Positions 18,309-26,512 of a DNA stretch of 64,000 nt are shown one piece after another. How positions within the stretch are numbered: the first letter of the stretch is position 1; each line of letters opens with the position of its first letter. A program made the position numbers and the translations under genes. The stretch covers positions 620,001-684,000 of the forward strand of contig JAZGVH010000002.1 in NCBI GenBank assembly GCA_039889245.1, given 5' to 3'. The notes below the pieces were generated by a model that was not told where the DNA came from, did not search any database, and worked only from the letters and a program-made list of their open reading frames with translations. Origin of the DNA: Dermatophilaceae bacterium Soc4.6 (lineage in GTDB: Bacteria; Actinomycetota; Actinomycetes; Actinomycetales; Dermatophilaceae).

Positions 18309-19276
18309 TGGTGCGCTTCGCGATCAGCCGGTTCGGTGCGGCGATCTTCGTCCTCCTGTCCATCTCGATCCTCGTCTTCCTCATCTTCTTCGCCACCCCG
18401 GGGGTGGACCCGGCAGCGCGGATCGCGGGACGCAACGCCGACCAGGCCACCCTGGCGCAGGTGCAGGCCGAGTTCGGCCTCGACCAGCCGCTGCCCGTGC
18501 GCTACGCGCTGATGATGAAGCACCTCTTCGTCGACCGTGACCTGACCTCCTACGTCAACCGGGGGGTGGAGGTCATCCCGCAGATCGTGCAGGCGGTGCC
18601 CGTCACCCTGTCGCTGGTGCTGGGGGCGGCGGTCATCTGGATGGTCATGGGGGTGGCCATGGGCACCCTGGCCGCGGCGTGGCGAGGCCGCGCCGCCGAC
18701 CCGGTGATCGTGCTGGTCGGCGTGGTCGGGGTCTCGATCCCCGTCTACTGGCTCGGCGAGGTGGTCAACCTCGTCACCCAGAGCCGCCTGCACGACGGCG
18801 TGTTCGCCTGGGTGCCGCCGCTCGGCTACGTCCCGCTCACGCAGGACCCGCTCCAGTGGGCGCTGCACCTGCTCTTCCCCTGGCTGACCCTCGCCGTGCT
18901 GTACGCCGGCATCTACGCCCGGGTGCTGCGCTCGGAGATGATGAGCGCGCTCGACGAGGACTACGTGCGGACCGCCCGGGCCAAGGGCGTGTCCGAGCGC
19001 CGGATCCTCATCCGGCACGCCCTGCGCTGCTCGCTCATCCCCGTCGTCTCGCTCTTCGGCCTCGACTTCGGCGCCCTCGTCGGCGGGTCGGCGCTGCTGA
19101 CCGAGGTCGTCTTCGGGCTGCCCGGGGTGGGGCGGCTGACCTACACCGCCCTGCAGAACCTCGACCTGCCGGTCATCCTCGGCGCCGTCCTCTACGCGGC
19201 CTTCTTCGTCGTGCTCTCCAACGCCCTCGTCGACCTCGTCTACGCCGGCCTCGACCCGCGGGTGCGCCATGTCTGA
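18308..19276 (+). CDS. peptide ABC transporter permease, DppB type
   Basis: The 322-residue membrane protein has six predicted helices, beginning with a long first helix (FGAAIFVLLSISILVFLIFF), and the EAA-type loop around YVRTARAKGVSERRILIRHA that contacts the ATPases. It pairs with the preceding DppC-type subunit to form the channel. The ATG overlaps the previous stop as TGATG and the gene overlaps the ATPase gene downstream by eight bases. Confidence 0.88.
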   Translation: MVRFAISRFGAAIFVLLSISILVFLIFFATPGVDPAARIAGRNADQATLAQVQAEFGLDQPLPVRYALMMKHLFVDRDLTSYVNRGVEVIPQIVQAVPVTLSLVLGAAVIWMVMGVAMGTLAAAWRGRAADPVIVLVGVVGVSIPVYWLGEVVNLVTQSRLHDGVFAWVPPLGYVPLTQDPLQWALHLLFPWLTLAVLYAGIYARVLRSEMMSALDEDYVRTARAKGVSERRILIRHALRCSLIPVVSLFGLDFGALVGGSALLTEVVFGLPGVGRLTYTALQNLDLPVILGAVLYAAFFVVLSNALVDLVYAGLDPRVRHV

Positions 19277-20345
19277 GCCACCGTTCGTCGGGCCGCTGCT
19301 GCAGGTGGAGGACCTGCGGGTCAGCTTTCGCAGCCGACGCGGCACCGCCGTCGCCGTCGACGGGCTCTCCTTCTCGGTCGAGCCCGGCGAGGTGCTGGGC
19401 GTGGTCGGCGAGTCGGGGTCGGGCAAGAGCGTGTCAATGATGAGCCTGCTCGGCCTCGTGCGCGACCCCAACTGCACCGTCGAGGGGAGCGCTCGATTCC
19501 GAGGAAAGGACCTCGTGACGATGGCCGACCAGGACCTGCGGGTGCTGCGCGGCCGTGACATCGCGATGATCTTCCAGGACCCCATGACCGCGCTGACGCC
19601 GGTCTACACCGTGGGCTGGCACATCGCGGAGCAGATCCGGGCGCACCAGTCGGTGTCGAAGGCCACGGCCCGGACCCGGGCCATCGAGCTGCTCGCCGAG
19701 GTGGGCATCCCCGACCCCGCGCGGCGGGTCGACGACTACCCCCACCAGTTCTCCGGCGGCATGCGCCAGCGGGCCGTCATCGCGATGGGTCTGGCCAACA
19801 ACCCCTCCCTGCTCATCGCCGACGAGCCGACCACCGCGCTCGACGTGACCACGCAGGCGCAGGTGCTCGACCTCTTGCGGCGGCTGCGGCGCGACCACGG
19901 CTCGTCGATCATCCTCATCACCCACGACATGGGCGTGGTGTCGCAGCTCGCCGACCGCGTCCTGGTCATGTATGCCGGCCGGGCCGCCGAGGCCGGCCCG
20001 CGGCAGGAGGTCTTCCACCACCCCCGCCACCCCTACACCTGGGGGCTCCTGGGCTCGGTGCCCCGGGCTCGGGCGCCGCGGGTGCGGCGGTTGCCGGCCA
20101 TCCCCGGGTCACCGGCCTCGGCGCTGGCGGTGCCGTCGGGGTGCGCCTTCGCCCCGCGGTGCCGGCTGGCCCACGACCACTGCACCGAGCGGCCGTCCCT
20201 GATGGGGACGGGTCACCTCGACGCGTGCTGGCTACCCCGCGACACCCGCCACGAGCTGCGGCACTCGCTCGACGAGGCCGCGACCGCGGCCGGTGACCCG
20301 GGTCAGACGTCGGTCGACGTGCCCGAGGAGGAGGATTTCGAGTGA
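19269..20345 (+). CDS. peptide ABC transporter ATP-binding protein, DppD type
   Basis: The 358-residue ATPase has Walker A GESGSGKS, the Q-loop in IFQDPMTALTP, signature FSGGMRQR, Walker B LLIADEPT and the H-loop in LITHDMG. The C-terminal oligopeptide/dipeptide extension carries a Cys cluster (GCAFAPRCRLAHDHCTE ... DACW), which in this family can bind an iron-sulfur cluster. It energises uptake with the next ATPase. Start ATG 19269 lies inside the end of the permease gene. Confidence 0.9.
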   Translation: MSEPPFVGPLLQVEDLRVSFRSRRGTAVAVDGLSFSVEPGEVLGVVGESGSGKSVSMMSLLGLVRDPNCTVEGSARFRGKDLVTMADQDLRVLRGRDIAMIFQDPMTALTPVYTVGWHIAEQIRAHQSVSKATARTRAIELLAEVGIPDPARRVDDYPHQFSGGMRQRAVIAMGLANNPSLLIADEPTTALDVTTQAQVLDLLRRLRRDHGSSIILITHDMGVVSQLADRVLVMYAGRAAEAGPRQEVFHHPRHPYTWGLLGSVPRARAPRVRRLPAIPGSPASALAVPSGCAFAPRCRLAHDHCTERPSLMGTGHLDACWLPRDTRHELRHSLDEAATAAGDPGQTSVDVPEEEDFE

Positions 20346-21331
20346 TCGAGCGTGGCGAGGTGCTGCTGAAGGCCACCGACGTCGTCAAGCACTTCCCGGT
20401 CAGCGGGTCGTCGTGGCGCGGGGCCCGGGAGGTCGTGCACGCCGTCGACGGCGTGTCGCTCGAGGTGCGTCGGGGCGAGACCCTGGGCATCGTCGGGGAG
20501 TCCGGGTGCGGCAAGTCCACCCTAGGCCGCTGCCTCGTGCGCCTGACCGACCTCACCTCCGGGAGGGTCGAGCTCGGCGGGGTGGACATCACCTCCCTGT
20601 CGCGGCGACGGCTGCGGCCGGTGCGGCGCGACATCCAGCTCGTCTTCCAGGACCCCTACTCGTCGCTGAACCCGCGTCGTCGGGTCGGGGAGATGGTGGC
20701 CGAGGGCATGGAGGTCGCCGGGACCCGGTCACGGCGGGAGGTCGCCGCACGGGTGGCCGAGCTCTTCGAGCTGGTGGGGCTGTCGGCCGACCACGTCGAC
20801 CGCTACCCGCACGAGTTCTCCGGGGGTCAGCGCCAGCGGGTCGGCATCGCCCGGGCGCTTGCCGTCGACCCGTCGGTCATCGTGGCCGACGAGCCGGTCT
20901 CGGCCCTCGACGTCTCCATCCAGGCCCAGGTGCTCAACCTCTTCGCCGACCTGCAGGACGAGCTGGGTCTGACCTACGTCTTCATCGCCCACGACCTCGG
21001 CGTGGTGCGGCACGTGTCGGACCGGATCGCCGTGATGTACCTCGGCGAGGTGGTCGAGGTGGCCGACGCCGATGCGCTCTACGACGCACCCGCGCACCCC
21101 TATACAGAGGCGCTCCTGTCCGCGGCACCCGAGATCGACGATGGGGTCACCGAGCTGGCGCCCGAGCGGATCGTGCTCGTCGGTGACGTGCCCAACCCGG
21201 TGAACAAGCCGAGCGGATGCCCCTTCCACCCCCGGTGCCCGCACGCGCAGGACAAGTGCGCGATCGAGCGTCCTCCGCTGCGCGCGGTGGCACCCGGGCG
21301 CCTGGCTGCGTGCCACTTCCCGCTGGTCTAG
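20342..21331 (+). CDS. peptide ABC transporter ATP-binding protein, DppF type
   Basis: The 329-residue ATPase has Walker A GESGCGKS, Q-loop in VFQDPYSSLNP (the DppF/OppF hallmark), signature FSGGQRQR, Walker B VIVADEPVSALD and FIAHDLG. The C-terminal family extension again has spaced cysteines (GCPFHPRCPHAQDKCAIE). GTG 20342 overlaps the previous stop. Its stop TAG shares CTAG with the stop of the convergent GAF gene, so no spacer terminator separates them. Confidence 0.9.
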   Translation: MIERGEVLLKATDVVKHFPVSGSSWRGAREVVHAVDGVSLEVRRGETLGIVGESGCGKSTLGRCLVRLTDLTSGRVELGGVDITSLSRRRLRPVRRDIQLVFQDPYSSLNPRRRVGEMVAEGMEVAGTRSRREVAARVAELFELVGLSADHVDRYPHEFSGGQRQRVGIARALAVDPSVIVADEPVSALDVSIQAQVLNLFADLQDELGLTYVFIAHDLGVVRHVSDRIAVMYLGEVVEVADADALYDAPAHPYTEALLSAAPEIDDGVTELAPERIVLVGDVPNPVNKPSGCPFHPRCPHAQDKCAIERPPLRAVAPGRLAACHFPLV

Positions 21332-21885
21332 CCGATCACGTGGTCCTGCAGCTCGTCGACGATCCGTGCGGACAGCTCCTGGAGGGCCGCGACCTCGGAA
21401 GCGGTGAACTCGCGCCTCGTGTGGCCGATGGTGCAGCACGTGCCGAGCACCTGCCCCGAGGGCGAGATCAACGGCGCCCCCAGATAGCTGCGCACACCGT
21501 CGAGCAGCACCAGGGGGTTGTCGTGCTGGAGCGGATCCGCTGCGGCGTCCTCGACGACATACGGCTCGCCACTGCGCACGGCGTTGGCACAGAACGACCA
21601 CTCGACGGCGCTGCCCCCGGCATCCCCCATCCAGGTGCCGTCCAGACCGAAGCTGCCGGCGAAGAACTGCGCCCGCCCCAGGACGATGCTCACGAGCCCG
21701 ATGGGGAGGTCCACCATCTCGGCGGCCTCTCGGGCGAGCTTGGCCAGCGCCGACTTCAACGCCGGTGCGTCGAAGTCGTAGCGTCCGACCTCCGTCAACC
21801 GGGCCACATCGGTGACAGGATCCGGGGTGGGGTCGGTCGCTGTCGGGTGCTTCATGGGGTCGCTCCTCGCGGCAATGACACTCAT
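21328..21885 (-). CDS. GAF domain protein
   Basis: The 185-residue product is one GAF domain (about residues 45-180) with a 30-residue disordered N-terminus and no output domain. Family-like stretches are LPIGLVSIVLGRAQFF, EWSFCANAVRSGEPYVVEDA and YLGAPLISPSGQVLGTCC, as in GAF proteins fused to kinases or ANTAR domains. It may act through a partner protein. The ATG at 21885 overlaps the stop of the small gene upstream (ATGA); ATG 21855, preceded by GAGGAGCG, would give a product of 175 residues and is equally likely. No function can be assigned. Confidence 0.7.
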   Translation of the reverse strand: MSVIAARSDPMKHPTATDPTPDPVTDVARLTEVGRYDFDAPALKSALAKLAREAAEMVDLPIGLVSIVLGRAQFFAGSFGLDGTWMGDAGGSAVEWSFCANAVRSGEPYVVEDAAADPLQHDNPLVLLDGVRSYLGAPLISPSGQVLGTCCTIGHTRREFTASEVAALQELSARIVDELQDHVIG

Positions 21886-22172
21886 CGTCCGAGCTCCGCG
21901 AGCCGACGGGCAGCCGTGCGGCGGATCCGCACGGATCGAGCAAGCAGGTTGCACAGCGGGTCGTGGACGGCGATCTGGTCCACCAGCGCGTCGAACTCCC
22001 GCTCCGAGAGGAAGGACGCCGTCGGCGGGAGGGAGGCCCGCTCGCAGATCTCGCGCCAGACGCTCTCGGCGTCCAGCTGGTCGTGGTTGGCGAGCAGGTC
22101 GTCACGGACCTCGTCCACGGTGGGTGGGGCACCGGCGTTGGCCCGGGCACCACTGACGCTTGAGCTGAGCAC
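21882..22172 (-). CDS. small protein of unknown function, upstream of GAF gene
   Basis: This 96-residue, mainly helical and acidic protein is not one I recognise. It has no signal peptide or membrane segment; the central part (VWREICERASLPPTASFLSE) and C-terminus (SVRIRRTAARRLAELGR) look amphipathic. GTG 22172 is chosen because a promoter (TTGTTC, 17 bases, TACTCT) ends six bases before it; codons upstream of it in frame have AT-rich third positions and look non-coding. An alternative GTG at 22244 would overlap the mftM stop. It is coupled to the GAF gene by ATGA and probably works with it. Confidence 0.55.
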   Translation of the reverse strand: MLSSSVSGARANAGAPPTVDEVRDDLLANHDQLDAESVWREICERASLPPTASFLSEREFDALVDQIAVHDPLCNLLARSVRIRRTAARRLAELGR

Positions 22173-22178
22173 TCGCTG

Positions 22179-22207
22179 AGAGTACTTAAATGCGGCTTTA
22201 CGAACAA
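22179..22207 (-). promoter_or_regulatory. promoter TTGTTC-17-TACTCT
   Basis: On the minus strand TTGTTC (22207-22202) and TACTCT (22184-22179) are 17 bases apart in an AT-rich patch, the best -35/-10 pair in the window. The -10 is six bases before GTG 22172, predicting a leaderless transcript for the small protein and GAF gene. Confidence 0.55.
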
Positions 22208-22240
22208 GAGGGACGAAAGGCGATCGACGACAACCCACCG

Positions 22241-23074
22241 TCACGGCTTGTCGAGCACCAGCCAGCCGCCGTGGTGCTCCGACACGGCGTACGGCGCGCC
22301 GCTGGCCCGGCCCCAGACCGCGAGGTCCTCGAGGGTGACCGTCCGCACGTGACCGTAGGACTCGTCGACCTCCCGCTCCAGCGAGACGGCGGCGACGACT
22401 CGCCGGCGGGCGCAGCGCAGCGCCTCGTGGATGACCGCGACCCCGTGCTCCTGGTCAAGGCGCTCCATGAGGTGGATGACCAGGACCGTGTCGGCGCAGC
22501 CGTCCTCGAGTGGCACCCGCGCAGCGTCGGCGAGCAGGGTGGTCAGGCGCAACCCGAGCCGCGGCGCCAGGGTGTGCAGCAGCCGCACCGTCCCGGCCGA
22601 GACGTCCGAGGCCGTGACGTCGTGCCCCCGTGAGGCGAGACGCAGGGACAGGAAGCCGAAGCAGCATCCGAGCTCGAGCACCGGGCCGGGGAGGACCAGC
22701 TCGGCCGCCCGGTCGTAGATCGGCGCGGGGCGCGCGATCGTGTTGCGGTAGAACCGCTCCCAGCTGTCGAGTGCATCCGGCTCCATCGAGCGCACGATGC
22801 CGGTGAAGATCCGCTCGAAGGCCTCGGCGCCGCGCAGCCAGCCGGGCCCGAAGAGCTCGTCGACGATCACGCTCGCGAGGTCGTCGTCGACCTGCTCGGG
22901 CGAGAGGCAGTGCGTGACGAGCACCCGCCCCGCGATCCGCGAGACATCGAAGTGCGCCGTCTGCACGGCGCCACGGGCCCGCCGGGGCCACGGGCCCGAC
23001 CAGCGCTGGACGACGACGACCTCGTCCTCGTAGCGGCCGGGGACGGAGGTCGGACGCAGCGGGTCGATCGGCAT
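22241..23074 (-). CDS. mftM: mycofactocin oligosaccharide methyltransferase MftM
   Basis: The 277-residue product is a class I SAM-dependent methyltransferase with motif I ELGCCFGFLSL near residue 130, an acidic motif II (TASDVSA) and the motif around DTVLVIHLMERLDQEHG. Sequence style and location fit MftM, which methylates a glucose of the mycofactocin oligoglucoside tail. ATG 23074 follows GAGGAGG by six bases. It is divergent from mftA across a 213-bp gap, so cofactor core and tail modification share a regulatory region. A generic methyltransferase is the alternative, but the neighbourhood makes MftM most likely. Confidence 0.8.
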   Translation of the reverse strand: MPIDPLRPTSVPGRYEDEVVVVQRWSGPWPRRARGAVQTAHFDVSRIAGRVLVTHCLSPEQVDDDLASVIVDELFGPGWLRGAEAFERIFTGIVRSMEPDALDSWERFYRNTIARPAPIYDRAAELVLPGPVLELGCCFGFLSLRLASRGHDVTASDVSAGTVRLLHTLAPRLGLRLTTLLADAARVPLEDGCADTVLVIHLMERLDQEHGVAVIHEALRCARRRVVAAVSLEREVDESYGHVRTVTLEDLAVWGRASGAPYAVSEHHGGWLVLDKP

Positions 23075-23121
23075 GACGACCTCCTCGACGTCTCGGGTCG
23101 CTCGCCCGGGTGACGCTCCGG

Positions 23122-23127
23122 ACGCTA
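23122..23127 (-). promoter_or_regulatory. candidate mftM -10 element TAGCGT
   Basis: TAGCGT on the minus strand, about 48 bases before the mftM start. The same hexamer precedes mftA on the other strand, which suggests the two divergent promoters are similar. Confidence 0.3.
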
Positions 23128-23248
23128 GGAGCCTCGCCCCACCCGCGGCCAGACGTGACGGCAAAGACTGACCCTGCGGAGCGGCGCCCTCTCCGTCAGG
23201 CTAGGTAACTCTGCCCGGACGGGGGGCGTCGGCCCGGTCTGTGCCTCA

Positions 23249-23274
23249 TAGCGTCGGGGTCAGACAAACCCGAC
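23249..23274 (+). promoter_or_regulatory. candidate mftA promoter with overlapping operator
   Basis: TAGCGT (23249-23254) is a possible -10 giving a start near 23261 and a 26-base leader. An inverted repeat, GTCGGGGT (23253-23260) and AACCCGAC (23267-23274), one mismatch, covers that start point and ends just before the GGAAGG ribosome binding site. The position suits a repressor operator. No mftR gene is in the window, so the bound protein is unknown. Confidence 0.4.
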
Positions 23275-23287
23275 CGGAAGGTGCCTC

Positions 23288-23428
23288 ATGTCCGACACGC
23301 TCACCCCCCTGGCGACCGACGCCCCCCTCGACACGACCACCGAGATCACCGACACGACCGACGAGGTGCTCGCCGAGGACCAGCTGGTCGAGGAGATCTC
23401 CATCGACGGCATGTGCGGCGTCTACTGA
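23288..23428 (+). CDS. mftA: mycofactocin precursor peptide MftA
   Basis: This 46-residue peptide ends in IDGMCGVY, the hallmark core of mycofactocin precursors. MftC decarboxylates and cross-links the last Val-Tyr pair, and MftE then frees the modified dipeptide. The leader is rich in Asp/Glu/Thr and ends LVEEIS, as in mycobacterial MftA. ATG 23288 follows GGAAGG at six bases. The stop overlaps the mftB start as TGATG. The product is too short for routine gene calling but the core motif leaves little doubt. Confidence 0.97.
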   Translation: MSDTLTPLATDAPLDTTTEITDTTDEVLAEDQLVEEISIDGMCGVY

Positions 23429-23721
23429 TGCCCGACATGCTCGGGCAGGCGTGGTGCCTGAGCGAGTCGGTGTCGTTGCGACCGGAGCCCTTCGGGGCGC
23501 TGGCCTACGACTTCCGCACCCGGCGGCTCAGCTTCCTCAAGACGCCGGCGCTGGTCGAGGTCGTGCGCCTGCTGGGCGAGAGCCCCTGCGTCGCCGACGC
23601 CCTGGTGGGCGCCGGCGTCGACGCCTCCGAGCACGCGTCATACGCACGCGCACTGCGCACCCTCGCCGACAGCGGCATCCTCACCCCGCGCACGACCCAG
23701 CCCGAGGAGATCCTCGTATGA
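23428..23721 (+). CDS. mftB: mycofactocin biosynthesis chaperone MftB
   Basis: MftB is a small RiPP recognition element protein of the PqqD type that binds the MftA leader and presents the core to MftC. The 97-residue product has the expected beta-rich N-terminus (FGALAYDFRTRRLSFLK) followed by helices (LVEVVRLLGESPCVADAL; YARALRTLADSGIL). Start ATG 23428 overlaps the mftA stop and its stop overlaps the mftC start (ATGA), so the three are made in step. Confidence 0.93.
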   Translation: MPDMLGQAWCLSESVSLRPEPFGALAYDFRTRRLSFLKTPALVEVVRLLGESPCVADALVGAGVDASEHASYARALRTLADSGILTPRTTQPEEILV

Positions 23722-24947
23722 CCGCCATCCTCGACCGCACCAGCGAGCGACCGGTCGGCGGGCGGCTGGTCGACCAGTTCGAGTACGGCCTGGACGCCCC
23801 GATCTGCCTCACCTGGGAGCTGACCTACGCGTGCAACCTCGCGTGCGTGCACTGCCTCAGCTCGTCCGGCCGTCGTGACCCGCGCGAGCTCACCACTGCT
23901 GAGGCCAAGGCGCTCATCGACGAGTTCGAGCGGATGCAGATCTTCTACGTCAACATCGGCGGCGGCGAGCCGACGGTGCGGCCCGACTTCTGGGAGCTGC
24001 TCGACTATGCGGTCGCCCACCACGTCGGCGTGAAGTTCTCGACCAACGGCTTCCGCATCACCCCACAGCGCGCGGCCATCCTCGCCGCCACGGACTACGT
24101 CGACGTGCAGATCTCCCTCGACGGGGCGACGGCGGAGGTCAACGACGCCGTGCGCGGACAGGGCACCTACGACGCGGCGATGCGCGCTCTGGCCAACCTG
24201 CAGGCTGCGGGCATGAAGGACTTCAAGATCTCGGTCGTGTGCACGCGGCACAACATCGGCCAGCTCGACGAGTTCAAGGCGATCGCCGACACCTACGGCG
24301 CCCAGCTGCGACTGACCCGCCTGCGCCCCTCGGGCCGCGGGGCCGACGTCTGGGAGGAGCTGCACCCGCTCCCCGAGCAGCAGCGCGAGCTCTACGACTG
24401 GCTCGTGGCGCACGGCGAGGGGGTGCTCACGGGCGACTCGTTCTTCCACCTGTCGGCCTTCGGCGACGCCCTCCCGGGGCTCAACCTCTGCGGCGCCGGG
24501 CGGGTCGTCTGCCTCGTCGACCCGGTGGGTGACGTCTACGCCTGCCCGTTCGCCATCCACGACACCTTCCTGGCCGGCAACGTGCGCAGCGAGGGCGGCT
24601 TCGACACCGTGTGGAAGACGTCACCGCTCTTCCTCGACCTGCGCTCGCCGCAGACCGGTGGCGCCTGCACGAGGTGCTCGGCCTACGACTCGTGCCGGGG
24701 TGGGTGCATGGCGGCCAAGTTCTTCACCGGGCTCCCGCTCGACGGACCGGATCCCGAGTGCGTCAAGGGCAACGCCGACGCCTCGCTCGCGGCCCTCGAC
24801 CCGGGTGCCCGGCCGGGCACCAGCCAGGACCACTCGCACACCGGGCCGGTGCGCAACCAGCCGGTGCCGCTGACCCTGGTCACCCGGCGTCCCGAGCGCT
24901 CGTGCGACGAGAGCCCGCTCACGGGGCTCGGCGCCCACAGCCGCTAG
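23718..24947 (+). CDS. mftC: mycofactocin radical SAM maturase MftC
   Basis: MftC oxidatively decarboxylates the C-terminal Tyr of MftA and then cross-links it to the preceding Val. The 409-residue enzyme has the radical SAM motif CNLACVHC (Cys39, 43, 46), the SAM motif GGGEPTVRPDFW, and a C-terminal SPASM region with cysteines in CGAGRVVC, YACPF, CTRCSAYDSCRGGCM and the DPECVKG segment for auxiliary Fe-S clusters. The last 50 residues are a disordered tail. It is coupled to mftB by a four-base overlap. Confidence 0.96.
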   Translation: MTAILDRTSERPVGGRLVDQFEYGLDAPICLTWELTYACNLACVHCLSSSGRRDPRELTTAEAKALIDEFERMQIFYVNIGGGEPTVRPDFWELLDYAVAHHVGVKFSTNGFRITPQRAAILAATDYVDVQISLDGATAEVNDAVRGQGTYDAAMRALANLQAAGMKDFKISVVCTRHNIGQLDEFKAIADTYGAQLRLTRLRPSGRGADVWEELHPLPEQQRELYDWLVAHGEGVLTGDSFFHLSAFGDALPGLNLCGAGRVVCLVDPVGDVYACPFAIHDTFLAGNVRSEGGFDTVWKTSPLFLDLRSPQTGGACTRCSAYDSCRGGCMAAKFFTGLPLDGPDPECVKGNADASLAALDPGARPGTSQDHSHTGPVRNQPVPLTLVTRRPERSCDESPLTGLGAHSR

Positions 24948-24956
24948 GGCCCGTCG

Positions 24957-25733
24957 GTGTTCTCCTCCGTGCCGACGTCCTGGCCGCTGCTCGACCTCGG
25001 GCTGCAACGCTCGCCCGAGGTCGGCACGGACGAGGTGCTGCTGCTGGTGCCGCTCGGGTCGATGGAGCAGCACGGCCCGCACCTGCCGCTGTCCACGGAC
25101 TCGGTCGTCGCGGCCTCCGTGGCCAGGGCCGCCGCCGAGGTGCTCGTCGGGGAGGGGAGGCGGGTGCTGGTCGCGCCGACCCTCGCCTACGGCAACAGCG
25201 GTGAGCACGAAGGTTTCCCCGGCACCATCTCGATCGGTCACGAGGCCCTGCACCTGCTGCTCGTCGAGTTCGGTCGGTCGGCCTGCCGGTGGGCGCAGGG
25301 CCTGATCTTCGTCAACGGCCACGGAGGCAACGTCGCCACGCTGCGCGCCGCCGTCGACGTGCTGCGCTACGAGGGTCGGCCCGTGGCCTGGACCTCGTGC
25401 GACCTGCCGGGGGCCGACGCACATGCCGGTCGCACCGAGACCTCGCTGCTGCTCGAGCTCACCCCGCACGCCGTGCACACCGACGCCGTCGAGGTGGGGT
25501 GCACCCTCCCCCTCGAACAGCTGCTCCCCCGCCTGCGCCGGGACGGGGTCAGAGCCGTGTCGGCCAACGGCGTCCTCGGGGACCCCACGCTCGCGACGAG
25601 GGAGGAGGGACACGCGCTCACCCAGACGCTCGTGCGCAACCTGCTCGACGAGCTGCGCACCCTCGACGTCGCGGGCACGGGTCGGCTCGCGCGAGCGGCC
25701 GACCACGCGGTCCGCGCGGACGCCGACGCGTGA
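24957..25733 (+). CDS. mftE: mycofactocin precursor peptidase MftE
   Basis: MftE is a creatininase-fold metallopeptidase that releases AHDP from the modified MftA. The 258-residue product has the metal ligands Glu37, His39 and Asp48 in SMEQHGPHLPLSTD, the motif NGHGGN, and ADAHAGRTETS with the last His and Glu. The GTG at 24957 is nine bases after mftC, with no strong binding site. In the usual order mftD comes between mftC and mftE; here nothing does. The stop overlaps the next start. Confidence 0.92.
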   Translation: MFSSVPTSWPLLDLGLQRSPEVGTDEVLLLVPLGSMEQHGPHLPLSTDSVVAASVARAAAEVLVGEGRRVLVAPTLAYGNSGEHEGFPGTISIGHEALHLLLVEFGRSACRWAQGLIFVNGHGGNVATLRAAVDVLRYEGRPVAWTSCDLPGADAHAGRTETSLLLELTPHAVHTDAVEVGCTLPLEQLLPRLRRDGVRAVSANGVLGDPTLATREEGHALTQTLVRNLLDELRTLDVAGTGRLARAADHAVRADADA

Positions 25734-26512
25734 AGACGCCCACCGCCCTCGTCACCGGGGCCGCCCGCGGCATCGGCGCCGCCGTGACGCACCGGCTCGT
25801 CGGCCGCGGCTTCCACGTCATGGCGGTGGACGGGTGTGCAGGGGCAGACGGAGCGGCCTACGGGCTGGCGACCCGGGCGGACCTCGACGGTGTCGTCGCG
25901 GCGCACCCCGGGCAGGTGACCGGGGTGGTCGCCGACGTGCGCGAACCCGGCGCGCTCGCAGCGGTGGTCGAGCAGGTGCGGTCCGAGCACGGTGGACTGA
26001 GCGTGGTCGTCGCCGGGGCGGCGATCATCGCCGGCGGTGACGCCCTGTGGGAGACCGACGACGCCCTGCTCGACGCCGTGTGGAGGTCTGACGCCGTCAG
26101 CGTGTGGAACACCGCGAAGGCCACGATGCCGCTGCTGCTCGCGCAGCCGGCCGACGCGCGGCCGACGTTCGTGGCCATCACCTCGGCCGCCGGCGAGCAC
26201 GGGCTCTACCACCTGTCGGCCTACTGCATGGCCAAGCACGCGGTCGTCGGACTGGTGCGGGCGCTGGCCGCCGACGTGGCCGGTCACCCCGTGACCGTGG
26301 CCGGGGTGTCACCCGGCTCCACGTCGACCGACATGCTGCGTGAGACCGCCCGGCTCTATGACCTGGACGACGTCTCCGCACTCGTCGCCGAGCAGTCCAT
26401 CGGCCGGGCCCTCGACCCTGACGAGGTGGCCTCGGTCGTCGAGTTCGCCTGCACCGCAGGGCAGGTCGTCCACGGGGCGATCCTGTCGGCAACCGGTGGC
26501 TTCGGCCGGTGA
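25730..26512 (+). CDS. mycofactocin-coupled SDR family oxidoreductase
   Basis: The 260-residue short-chain dehydrogenase has TGAARGIG at residues 9-16 for the nucleotide, the catalytic Ser in ITSAAG and the YCMAK pair (Tyr and Lys four apart). The NNAG-type motif is replaced by AGAA. Mycofactocin-coupled SDRs keep their NAD(P) bound and pass electrons to mycofactocin; this gene's place between mftE and mftF, overlapping both by four bases, makes that likely. Substrate is unknown. Whether it also has a role in cofactor maturation in the absence of mftD is speculation. Confidence 0.85.
   Translation: MKTPTALVTGAARGIGAAVTHRLVGRGFHVMAVDGCAGADGAAYGLATRADLDGVVAAHPGQVTGVVADVREPGALAAVVEQVRSEHGGLSVVVAGAAIIAGGDALWETDDALLDAVWRSDAVSVWNTAKATMPLLLAQPADARPTFVAITSAAGEHGLYHLSAYCMAKHAVVGLVRALAADVAGHPVTVAGVSPGSTSTDMLRETARLYDLDDVSALVAEQSIGRALDPDEVASVVEFACTAGQVVHGAILSATGGFGR

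Noticed and set aside
22241-22244. GTG at 22244 as start of the small gene, coupled to mftM through GTGA
   Set aside because: The 24 codons it adds have AT-rich third positions unlike neighbouring genes and contain a complete promoter, so GTG 22172 is preferred. The coupling could still exist by chance overlap.
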